DNA from: an uncultured Flavonifractor sp.
Lineage (GTDB): Bacteria > Bacillota > Clostridia > Oscillospirales > Oscillospiraceae
NCBI GenBank assembly: GCA_947384055.1
Contig: CANDFO010000002.1
Location: 1 to 64,000 of the forward strand
DNA: 64,000 bases
Direction: 5' to 3'
Shown here: positions 41,641 to 49,347 of the stretch, one piece after another
How the letters are laid out: the number at the start of each line of letters is the position of its first letter
How positions within the stretch are numbered: the first letter of the stretch is position 1
Notes under the pieces: generated by a model
The model's database searches: none
Told to the model about the DNA's origin: nothing
What the model saw: only the letters and a program-made list of their open reading frames with translations
Made by a program: the position numbers and the translations under genes

Positions 41641-42945
41641 TTACGCGAAAACCACGCATCCGCCCACGGGACGGATATGGAGCACATGGCATTTCCCCGT
41701 CCCCAGCAGCTCCTCCATGCCGGAGCGGAAGCGCTCCAGCCGTTCCTCCGGCACAAATGCCTGAATGGTGCCGGCAAACCCCCCGCCGTGGACCCGGACG
41801 GCCCCCGTGCCGTCCAGCAGCTCCGCGGCTACGGCCAGGGCCAGGGGAACGGCCTGCCGCCGGGGGTCGGCAATGGACCAGGTGTTTTGCAGGAGCAGGG
41901 AGGAGGACTGCCCGGAGGCGTTTATCAGCTTCAGGAACCGCCCGGCAAAGTCGCCCTCGCCCAGGGCGGCGGCCTCCTCCGCAGCCCGCCGGTCGTCGTC
42001 ATAGAAGTGCATAGCCCGGAGCACCGCCCGGTCTCCGCATTTTTCCCGCAGGGCCGGCAGGGCGGCCCGGAACTGCTCCCGGGGCACCTCCCGCAGGACG
42101 GTTTTTCCAAAACAGGCGGCTACCGCGCCCATCTCTTGGGTAATCGCGGCGTAATCGCCGGTGAGGTCCCCGTGACTGGAAGCGGTGTCCACAATGCAGA
42201 GAACGTGGCCTGACCGGGTAAAATCGTAGTCCACACGCTCCACCACCGGATTGGCGGGGTCGGCAAAATCAATAGCCACCGCCCCCCCTACGGAGGAGCC
42301 CATCTGGTCCATCAGTCCGCAGGGCTTGCCGAAGTAGACATTTTCGGCAAACTGCCCGATTTTGGCAATTTCAATGGGGTCCAGTGCGCCGCCGCACCAG
42401 AAATGATTGAGAATATTGCCCAGAAGCACCTCATAGGCGGCGGAGGAGGACAGCCCGGAGCCGGAGAGCACATTGGACACGGCGTACACGTCCACGCCGG
42501 AGAGCGGATAGCCCCGCCCGGCAAGCTGGGCGGCCACCCCCCGGACCAGCGCGGCGGAGGTGTTCTCCTCCTCCTTTCGGGGCTGGAGCTGGTTCAGGGA
42601 CACCTCCAGAACAGGATATCCTTCGGAGCGGACCCGAATCACCTCCAGACCGTTGGGGGCGGCGCAGGCCAGCATGTCCAGGTCCACGCTGCCGCACAGC
42701 ACGCGGCCGTGCTGGTGGTCGGTGTGGTTGCCGCCAATTTCTGTCCGGCCGGGGCCGCTGAACAGGGCGGCCGGGACCTCAGACGCGGGAGAAAAGGCCG
42801 CCTGGAAGGAGCGCACCACGTGGAGGACCCGGTCACGGGCCGCCTTCAGACTGGCAGGGGCGCCGTCCAGCGCATACAGGGAGGCCAGCGCACGGTCGCA
42901 CGCGCCGCCTGCCGCCGCCTGGAGCAGCTGTTTACAGGTATGCAT
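41641..42945 (-). CDS. galK: Galactokinase
   Basis: At 434 residues this is a GHMP kinase. The galactose signature is GRTEIGGNHTDHQHG, the ATP loop is VLSGSGLSSSAAYEVLLG, and the C-terminal motif is RVHGGGFAGTIQAFVP. It makes galactose 1-phosphate for galT. The ATG at 42945 is preferred with AGAGGTGA 5 nt before it; two upstream ATGs in frame lack sites. First gene of galKT with a promoter at 42975-43003. No CRE box was identified with confidence. Confidence 0.97.
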   Translation of the reverse strand: MHTCKQLLQAAAGGACDRALASLYALDGAPASLKAARDRVLHVVRSFQAAFSPASEVPAALFSGPGRTEIGGNHTDHQHGRVLCGSVDLDMLACAAPNGLEVIRVRSEGYPVLEVSLNQLQPRKEEENTSAALVRGVAAQLAGRGYPLSGVDVYAVSNVLSGSGLSSSAAYEVLLGNILNHFWCGGALDPIEIAKIGQFAENVYFGKPCGLMDQMGSSVGGAVAIDFADPANPVVERVDYDFTRSGHVLCIVDTASSHGDLTGDYAAITQEMGAVAACFGKTVLREVPREQFRAALPALREKCGDRAVLRAMHFYDDDRRAAEEAAALGEGDFAGRFLKLINASGQSSSLLLQNTWSIADPRRQAVPLALAVAAELLDGTGAVRVHGGGFAGTIQAFVPEERLERFRSGMEELLGTGKCHVLHIRPVGGCVVFA

Positions 42946-42974
42946 TGCCATCACCTCTGTTTGGTTTGTCACAA

Positions 42975-43003
42975 AGTATAGTCCACTTTTTCTGGAAATT
43001 CAA
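42975..43003 (-). promoter_or_regulatory. Promoter of galK-galT
   Basis: TTGAAT (42998-43003), 17 bp, TATACT (42975-42980) on the minus strand. Confidence 0.85.
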
Positions 43004-43080
43004 TAGCCCTGTTTTCCTCCTTGCGCCCCCGCCGGATATCGGGTATACTGGATCAGCTCCGAGTTTTATCCGGGTACGGT

Positions 43081-43314
43081 TCAGGCCAAAAATTCCGCCA
43101 CGCGGGTCCGGAACGCCTCCTTGTCCTCCGGGGCGCCCCGGACGCTCACACCCACGGGCTGGGACAGGTCCAGAGAGAACAGTCCCATAATGGATTTGGC
43201 GTTGACCACATAGCGCCCGGAGGACACATCCACCTCGCAGGAGCAGCGGCAGGCGGCGTCTACAAACTGTTTGACCTGGTCAACTGAGGTCAGGGATACA
43301 GAAAAATCTGCCAT
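43081..43314 (-). CDS. HPr-like protein lacking the active-site histidine
   Basis: This 77-residue protein has the HPr/Crh fold. The region around HPr Ser46 is well conserved (VVNAKSIMGLFSLDL), as is the C-terminal VAEFLA helix. The first loop, where HPr has HARP with the phospho-carrier His15, instead reads TSVDQVKQFV and has no His. It therefore cannot act as a normal PTS phosphocarrier but could be a Ser46-type regulator like Crh, working with CcpA and HPr kinase. That is inference. GGAGGA precedes the ATG. Single gene with its own promoter, close to galKT. Confidence 0.85.
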   Translation of the reverse strand: MADFSVSLTSVDQVKQFVDAACRCSCEVDVSSGRYVVNAKSIMGLFSLDLSQPVGVSVRGAPEDKEAFRTRVAEFLA

Positions 43315-43374
43315 ATCGGTCGTTCCTCCTCATTTTGGCCCCGCACACTGCCGCAGGGCGGTATTCTCCTGTCC

Positions 43375-43404
43375 ATTATAGCCGCCCCGAAAGGCGGAAG
43401 GCAA
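43375..43404 (-). promoter_or_regulatory. Promoter of the HPr-like gene
   Basis: TTGCCT (43399-43404), 18 bp, TATAAT (43375-43380) on the minus strand. The spacer contains a GCCGCCCCGAAAGGCGG palindrome. Confidence 0.8.
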
Positions 43405-43473
43405 CGGGAAGGCGTACTCGCGTCTCAGAATCATGAAAATGCACAAAAATCCTCTTATTTCAGGGAGCTTATT

Positions 43474-44778
43474 ATGCGTGTTGCTGTTTACACTCTGGGT
43501 TGCAAGGTCAACCAGTACGAGACCCAGGCCATGGAAACTGAGCTGAAACGCCGTGGGCACCTTCTGGTGCCCTTTTCGGAAGCCGCCGACGCCTATCTGG
43601 TCAACACCTGCACCGTCACGGCGGTCAGCGACAAAAAATCCCGTCAGATCATCCGGCAGGCCCGCAGGCGCGCCCCCGGCGCGGTGGTGGCCGTGTGCGG
43701 CTGCTACGGCCAGACGGTGCCGGAAAAGGCGGCGGAGCTGGGGGCGGACCTGGTAATGGGCTCCGCCGGGCGCATAAGCTTTCTGGACGCGGTGGAACGG
43801 CTGGCCTCCGCCCGCCCCGCCGCCCCACTGGTGCAGGTGGACGAGGCTCTGAAGCGCCGGACCTTTGAGCGTCTGCCTGCCGGAGGGCTGGAGGGCCGCA
43901 CCCGGGCCATGCTGAAGGTGGAGGACGGCTGCGTCAATTTCTGTACCTACTGTATCATCCCTTATGCCCGGGGGCCTGTGCGCTCCCTGCCGCTGACCGA
44001 GGCCGCGGAGGAGGCGGTCCGTCTGGCGGAGGCCGGCTTTCGGGAGCTTGTGCTCACGGGCATTGAGCTCTCCTCCTGGGGAACCGACCTGGGGGAGAAG
44101 GCAGGCCCGGCCGGCCTGATCGAGGCGGTATGCAGCGCAGCGCCGGGGCTGCGGGTGCGCCTGGGAAGCCTGGAGCCCCGAACCGTTACGGAGGAATTTT
44201 GCCGCCGTCTGTCCGGTCTGCCCAACCTGTGCCCCCATTTTCATCTGTCCCTCCAGAGCGGGTGCGACGCCACCCTCCGCCGGATGGGGAGGAAATATGA
44301 TACCGCCCGGTATTCTGACAGTGTAAAATTACTGCGCGAATTCTTTTTCCGGCCCGGTGTCACCACCGACCTGATTGTGGGATTTCCGGGAGAGACAGAG
44401 GAGGAGTTTGCAGAAACCCTGGCATTTGTCGAATCCTGCGGATTTTCGTCCATGCACATTTTTCCCTACTCCCGCAGGAGCGGGACTCCGGCGGCGGCCA
44501 TGCCCAGCCAGATTCCCAGGCACGTCAGGGAGGAGCGGGCCCGCCGGGGTGCGGAGACGGCGGCGCGCCTGCACCGGGCCTGGCTGGAGAGCTGGCTGGG
44601 GGAAACTCTGCCTGTGCTCTTTGAGGAGGAAAAGGACGGCCTGTGGCGGGGTTACACGCCAAATTATATAGAAGTGCTCGTCCAGGGCGGCGCGCTGCAT
44701 AACCTCGTCCGCCCGGTAAGGCTGACGGCGCTGCGGGAGAATGCCCTGCTGGGCGTTTTAACAGACGGGGACCGTTGA
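43474..44778 (+). CDS. mtaB: tRNA (t6A37) C2-methylthiotransferase MtaB
   Basis: This 434-residue radical-SAM enzyme adds a methylthio group to t6A37 of ANN-decoding tRNAs. The UPF0004 domain carries three cluster Cys (TLGCKVNQYE, NTCTVT, VCGCYGQ). The radical-SAM motif CVNFCTYCIIPYARGP lies near residue 152-160. A C-terminal TRAM-like segment runs through LPVLFEEEKDGLWRGYTPNY. Start is an ATG with GGGAG upstream. The gene is divergent from the HPr-like gene. Confidence 0.96.
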   Translation: MRVAVYTLGCKVNQYETQAMETELKRRGHLLVPFSEAADAYLVNTCTVTAVSDKKSRQIIRQARRRAPGAVVAVCGCYGQTVPEKAAELGADLVMGSAGRISFLDAVERLASARPAAPLVQVDEALKRRTFERLPAGGLEGRTRAMLKVEDGCVNFCTYCIIPYARGPVRSLPLTEAAEEAVRLAEAGFRELVLTGIELSSWGTDLGEKAGPAGLIEAVCSAAPGLRVRLGSLEPRTVTEEFCRRLSGLPNLCPHFHLSLQSGCDATLRRMGRKYDTARYSDSVKLLREFFFRPGVTTDLIVGFPGETEEEFAETLAFVESCGFSSMHIFPYSRRSGTPAAAMPSQIPRHVREERARRGAETAARLHRAWLESWLGETLPVLFEEEKDGLWRGYTPNYIEVLVQGGALHNLVRPVRLTALRENALLGVLTDGDR

Positions 44779-44864
44779 ATCCTTCCGTGCCGTTTCCTCA
44801 GGGAGAGCGTTCTCCCCTCTGGCCTCCTGTACCGGGCGGCGGCTCCAGAGGCCGCAGGTTGCGA

Positions 44865-44893
44865 TTGCCCTTTTGTAAAAAAGCGCATATAAT
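44865..44893 (+). promoter_or_regulatory. Promoter of the YmdB-like gene
   Basis: TTGCCC (44865-44870), 17 bp, TATAAT (44888-44893). Confidence 0.85.
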
Positions 44894-44924
44894 AGAGGCC
44901 GGAATGAGAAAGGAAGGCGGCTGT

Positions 44925-45704
44925 ATGATCTGCAATATTTTAGCGGTAGGGGACGTCGTAGGGGACAGCGGACTGGAGTATCTGGACCGCCATCTGCGCT
45001 CTGTGAAAAAATTAAAGGATATCCACTTTACGGTGGTCAATGGGGAGAACGCCTCCGGCGTGGGCATCCATCCCCGGCAGGCCAGGGCCATTTTTGCCGC
45101 CGGAGCGGACGTGATCACCCTGGGAAACCACACCTGGAACCGCCTCCAGATCGCGGACTTTCTGGAGGACGACCGCTACACCCTCCGTCCGGCCAACTAC
45201 ACCGACCGGGTCCCCGGCCGGGGGTGGGGGGTCTTTGAGGGACCCCGCGGCCTGCGCATCGGCGTGATGAATCTGATCGGCCGGTGCGAGATGGACAGCA
45301 ATTTTGAAAACCCCTTTACCACCGCAGACCGGGCTCTTCTGGAGATGGAGGCAGACCTGGTGGTGGTGGATTTTCACGCGGAGGCCACCAGTGAAAAGGG
45401 GGCGATGGCCTGGTATCTGGACGGCCGGGTGCAGGCCCTGTGGGGAACCCACACCCATGTGCCCACCGCCGACGCCCAGGTGCTCCCCCAGGGACTGGGC
45501 TTTATCACCGATGTGGGGATGACCGGCCCCGCCCAGAGCGTGCTGGGAATCCGGCCGGAGCAGGCGATTAACCGCTTTTTGGGGGGGCTACCCCGGCGGT
45601 TTGAGTCCGCGCCGGGCCCCTGTAAGCTGGAGAGTGCGGTGTTTTCCATTGACACGGAGACCAGACGCTGTGTCTCCGTCGAGCGGGTGGATTTGGCGGA
45701 ATAG
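44925..45704 (+). CDS. YmdB-family metallophosphoesterase
   Basis: At 259 residues this has the calcineurin-like metal sites of the YmdB/TIGR00282 family: ILAVGDVVGDSG, VVNGENASGVG, ADVITLGNHTW, DFHAEATSEKGAMAWYLDG and WGTHTHVPTAD. In Bacillus, YmdB is a 2',3'-cyclic-nucleotide phosphodiesterase affecting biofilm and nanotube formation. The start at 44925 is supported by AAAGGAAGG and by the family N-terminus; an upstream frame overlapping mtaB is not used because the promoter lies inside it. Confidence 0.94.
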   Translation: MICNILAVGDVVGDSGLEYLDRHLRSVKKLKDIHFTVVNGENASGVGIHPRQARAIFAAGADVITLGNHTWNRLQIADFLEDDRYTLRPANYTDRVPGRGWGVFEGPRGLRIGVMNLIGRCEMDSNFENPFTTADRALLEMEADLVVVDFHAEATSEKGAMAWYLDGRVQALWGTHTHVPTADAQVLPQGLGFITDVGMTGPAQSVLGIRPEQAINRFLGGLPRRFESAPGPCKLESAVFSIDTETRRCVSVERVDLAE

Positions 45705-45799
45705 CCCAGATGGACAGTGGAAACAGCACCAGCACTCCCATTTGCCCACCGCTGTCTGACGGGGCCAATCGTGTAGTGCCGGCAGGAAAGGAGGACCCC

Positions 45800-46897
45800 A
45801 TGCTGAAATTTATCCACGGAGCGGACTTTCATCTGGACGCTCCCTTTGCGGCTCTGCCGCCCGACCTGTCCCGCCTGCGGCGGGAGGAGCAGCGCCTCCT
45901 GCTGAACCGGCTGGCGGAGACGGTGCAGACGGAGCGGGCGGAGCTGGTACTTTTGTCCGGCGACCTGCTGGACTCCGGCGAGACTTATCAGGAAACCGTC
46001 CAGGCTCTCTCCCGGACCCTGGGCGGCCTGGGGGTCCCGGTGTTCATCGCGCCGGGGAATCACGACTTCTGGGCGGCCCGCTCCGTCTATGCAGGGATGG
46101 AATGGCCGGATAACGTACATATTTTCTCCACCGTGGCGGTGGAGGCGGTGGAGCTTCCGGCCCTTAACTGCGTGGTCCATGGCGCGGCGTTCACCACCCC
46201 CCGGGCGGACCGTTCCCCGCTGCTGGGCTTCTCTGTCCCCCGGGACGGCCGCCTCCACCTGATGGTCCTCCACGGCGAGGTGGACGGGCGGGGGCGGTAC
46301 GGCCCCATTTCCACTCAGGACATTGCGGGCAGTGGCCTGGATTATCTGGCCCTCGGCCATGTCCACACCTGTTCCGGCCTTCGTCGGGCCGGGGAGACCT
46401 ATTGGGCCTATCCCGGCTGTCCCGAAGGCCGCGGCTTTGACGAGCTGGGAGAAAAAGGCGTCCTGTCAGTAACCCTGGACGGCGGGGAGGCGGAGGCCCG
46501 CCTGGTCCCCCTGGCCGGGCGGCGGTATGAGGTCCTCAATGTGGACCTGACCGGAGCGGACAGTCCCGAAGGGGCTCTGCTGAACGCGCTGACGCCGGAA
46601 CGGGAGCGGGACTGCCTGCGGGTGAACTTCACCGGCGCCTGGCCGGAGCCTCTGGACCTGCCCGCGCTGGAGCGGCTGGCCGCCCCCCGGTGCTTCACCG
46701 TCTCCCTGCGGGACCGGACCCGTCCCCGGCGGGACCTGTGGGAGCGCTCCGGGGAGGACAATCTGACCGGCCTTTTCCTGCGGGAGCTGCGCCGCCGGAT
46801 GGAGGGGACACAGGATCCGGAGGTCCTGGAACAGCTGACCCTGGCCGCGCAGTTTGGGCTGGCGGCCTTGGAAAACGGGGAGGAGTGCCGCCCATGA
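45800..46897 (+). CDS. YhaO-like DNA repair exonuclease (SbcD/Mre11 family)
   Basis: At 365 residues this is a metallophosphoesterase with the Mre11 nuclease motifs FIHGADFHLDAPF, LLSGDLLDSG, IAPGNHDFW, VLHGEVDG and LALGHVHTC, then a C-terminal capping domain. Start ATG at 45800 with AAAGGAGG 5 nt before it. The stop overlaps the YhaN-like gene by ATGA. The pair should act like SbcCD/Mre11-Rad50 in processing DNA ends or in chromosome maintenance. The 95-bp gap after the ymdB-like gene has no terminator that I can see. Confidence 0.92.
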   Translation: MLKFIHGADFHLDAPFAALPPDLSRLRREEQRLLLNRLAETVQTERAELVLLSGDLLDSGETYQETVQALSRTLGGLGVPVFIAPGNHDFWAARSVYAGMEWPDNVHIFSTVAVEAVELPALNCVVHGAAFTTPRADRSPLLGFSVPRDGRLHLMVLHGEVDGRGRYGPISTQDIAGSGLDYLALGHVHTCSGLRRAGETYWAYPGCPEGRGFDELGEKGVLSVTLDGGEAEARLVPLAGRRYEVLNVDLTGADSPEGALLNALTPERERDCLRVNFTGAWPEPLDLPALERLAAPRCFTVSLRDRTRPRRDLWERSGEDNLTGLFLRELRRRMEGTQDPEVLEQLTLAAQFGLAALENGEECRP

Positions 46898-49095
46898 GAC
46901 TGAAGAAGCTCCAGGCCAGCTTTGGCGTGCTGGAACACCAGACCCTGGTGCTGGAAGACGGACTGAATATCATTCAGTCCTCCAATGAGGGAGGGAAATC
47001 CACCTGGTCGGCCTTTCTGCGGGCCATGCTGTACGGAATCAACACCAAGGAGCGGGACCGGCAGGGCTACATTGCGGAAAAAAACCGTTACCAGCCCTGG
47101 AGCGGCGCGGCTATGGAGGGTACGGCGGAGCTTGTCTGGCAGGGCAGGGAGATCACTCTGCGCCGGGGCCCCAAAGGGAGCGCCCCCTTCGGCAGGTTTG
47201 AGGCGGTATATACCGATACCGGAGAGCCGGTGCCCGGTCTCACCGGGGAAAACTGCGGCGAGACCCTCACCGGGGCCCCCCGGGACGTGTTCGAGCGCTC
47301 GGCCTTTGTGGGCCAGGGACGCGCGGCGATTGACAGCTCCCCGGCGCTGGAGTCCCGGGTATCCGCCCTGGTATCCAGCGGGGAGGAGGACGTATCCTTT
47401 TCCCAGGTAGAGCGGCGTCTGCGGGACTGGCGCAACCGCCGCCAGCATAACCGGACCGGGCTGATCCCCAAATTGGAGGAAGAGCTGTCCGCTCTGGAGG
47501 AGACGCTGGCCCGGCAGTCCAAGGCCCACCGTCTGGCGGAAGAGGCCCGCCGGGAGCAGGTCCGCCTCCAGGCCGAGCAGCACCGCCTGGAGGCAGAACG
47601 GGATGCCTATCTGCACCAGGCCCAGGAGGAGCGCCGCCGCCGCTATGCGGCTGCGGTAAAGGCCCGGCAGGAGGCACAGGAGCAGGTAGAGCGTCTTCGG
47701 GGGGAGCTGGACCGCTATGGTACGCCTCCCGACAGGGAGACTCTGCGCCGGGCCCAGGAGGAACTGAACTATCTCAACACTGTCAACGCCAACCGCAGGC
47801 TGGCCCAGCGCCAGGCGGAAGAGGAGGCGCAGGCGGCGGAAAAGGCCCGGGCCGCCGCCGCAGATCCCCTTTTCCCGGAGACAGACCCGGAGGAAGCGGT
47901 CCGCCAGGCCCGCCAGGATGCGGAGGAGCTGCGGCGGCTTCCCGCTCCCGCCCTCTGGCCCCTGGGCCTTGCGGCCGCGGGAGTGCTGCTGGCGGTGCTG
48001 GCCGGGCTTTTGGGACCCCTCCGTCCGCTGATGCTCGTCGGGGCTGTGCTGTCTGTAGCGGGGCTTGTATACCTTGTGCGGAACTTTATGCAGCGGAAGA
48101 GGACCCAGGACCGCTGTGCCCGGCTGCTGGAGCGGTATGGAGCGGAGTCTGCCGACGGAATTCTGGAACGGGCTGACCGCTATCGGCAGCACTGCGCCCT
48201 GGCAGACCAGGCGGAGCGCCGGCGGGACGCCGCGCAAACCGCGCTGGCGGAGCTCACCGCCCAGCAGGAGGACATCAAAACCCGGCTTCTGGCGCTGGTG
48301 CGCACCTTTGCCCCAGCTGCGGCGGACACGTTTGGGGTATCCGCCGCCATCAGCCGTGCCCTTGGGCTCATGGAGAAGCTGTCCACCGCCCAGGTGCAGC
48401 TGGAGGGAGCCGTTCAGCTGGTGGAGAATCTTCCCCGCCCGGTAGAGGGCTTGGACGCCGCCACAGATGTAGCGCCCCGGTTTGACCCGGTGGAAACCGC
48501 CGCCCGGCTCGACGCTGTCGGAGGGGAGCTCCAGCGGCTCGGTTCGGCCCTGGCCACCGCCCAGGGGGAGCTGAACAGCCTGGGGAGTCCGGATGCGCTC
48601 CGCCTGCGGCGGGAGGCCCTGCTGGAGGAGCTGACCCGCCGCAGAGAGGAATACGAGGCCCTGACCGCCGCGCTGGAGGCTTTGGAGGAGGCCCGCTCCT
48701 CTCTTCAGGCCCGCTTCTCTCCCGCCCTGAACCGGAAAGCGGGAGAAATTCTCTCCGCTCTCACCGGCGGCAAATACGATAAAGTGACCCTCACCCGGCA
48801 GTTTGAGGCTCTGGCCCAGGAAGCCGGCGGCCTGACGCCCCGCCGCGCGCTGACGCTCTCTCAGGGCACCGCAGACCAGCTCTATCTGGCGGTGCGGCTG
48901 GCGGTCTGCGCTCTGGCCCTGCCCGGCGGCGAAACCGTGCCCCTGGTGCTGGACGACGCGCTGGCCAATTTTGACGATGCGCGCTGCGCTCTGGCTCTGG
49001 AATACCTGGCTCAGCTCAGCAAAGAGCGGCAGGTGCTTCTCTTCACCTGCCACAGCCGGGAGGCGGCGCTGCGTAGGGCCGGAAGTCCTGTCTGA
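46894..49095 (+). CDS. YhaN-like ATPase (SbcC/Rad50 relative)
   Basis: At 733 residues this has an N-terminal ABC-type head with Walker A SNEGGKST near residue 36, a first coiled coil (about 180-330), and a hydrophobic pair of helices in the middle (WPLGLAAAGVLLAVLAGLLG and LMLVGAVLSVAGLVYLV, about 352-398). A second coiled coil follows, then the C-terminal head with LSQGTADQLYLAVRLAV (signature) and VPLVLDDALANFD (Walker B). The paired helices replace a zinc hook and suggest membrane anchoring, as described for YhaN. Start overlaps the partner's stop. Confidence 0.92.
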   Translation: MRLKKLQASFGVLEHQTLVLEDGLNIIQSSNEGGKSTWSAFLRAMLYGINTKERDRQGYIAEKNRYQPWSGAAMEGTAELVWQGREITLRRGPKGSAPFGRFEAVYTDTGEPVPGLTGENCGETLTGAPRDVFERSAFVGQGRAAIDSSPALESRVSALVSSGEEDVSFSQVERRLRDWRNRRQHNRTGLIPKLEEELSALEETLARQSKAHRLAEEARREQVRLQAEQHRLEAERDAYLHQAQEERRRRYAAAVKARQEAQEQVERLRGELDRYGTPPDRETLRRAQEELNYLNTVNANRRLAQRQAEEEAQAAEKARAAAADPLFPETDPEEAVRQARQDAEELRRLPAPALWPLGLAAAGVLLAVLAGLLGPLRPLMLVGAVLSVAGLVYLVRNFMQRKRTQDRCARLLERYGAESADGILERADRYRQHCALADQAERRRDAAQTALAELTAQQEDIKTRLLALVRTFAPAAADTFGVSAAISRALGLMEKLSTAQVQLEGAVQLVENLPRPVEGLDAATDVAPRFDPVETAARLDAVGGELQRLGSALATAQGELNSLGSPDALRLRREALLEELTRRREEYEALTAALEALEEARSSLQARFSPALNRKAGEILSALTGGKYDKVTLTRQFEALAQEAGGLTPRRALTLSQGTADQLYLAVRLAVCALALPGGETVPLVLDDALANFDDARCALALEYLAQLSKERQVLLFTCHSREAALRRAGSPV

Positions 49096-49176
49096 CCGCC
49101 CGGCGGCAAATTGGCGGAATTTTCCGTCATTTGGATGCTGCCGGGAACTTCCTGGTGGTATGTAACCGTTCTGTAA

Positions 49177-49205
49177 TTGCTTTTCCATGGAAATCGTTCT
49201 ATAAT
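49177..49205 (+). promoter_or_regulatory. Promoter of the VanW-family gene
   Basis: TTGCTT (49177-49182), 17 bp, TATAAT (49200-49205). Confidence 0.85.
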
Positions 49206-49232
49206 ATAATATGAGGTTTATTGAGCAAAAAT

Positions 49233-49290
49233 AAAGACCCGTATTCCTTTCGGGGAATACGGGTGTCGAATCGGGTCTTTTCCTGACCCG
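49233..49290 (+). promoter_or_regulatory. Leader with mutually exclusive hairpins before the VanW-family gene
   Basis: Three pairings compete. An 11-bp stem joins ACCCGTATTCC (49237-49247) and GGAATACGGGT (49254-49264). A 9-bp outer pair joins AAAGACCCG (49233-49241) and CGGGTCTTT (49272-49280). A 6-bp stem joins CGGGTC (49272-49277) and GACCCG (49285-49290). CGGGTCTTTT would end in a short T-run. The arrangement looks like an attenuator or antiterminator, but no known leader family is recognised. Confidence 0.45.
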
Positions 49291-49347
49291 GCTCCGGGAA
49301 CTGGCCGCCCAGGCCGGTCCACAGAGGTTTGATTGGGAGTGAGAGCA

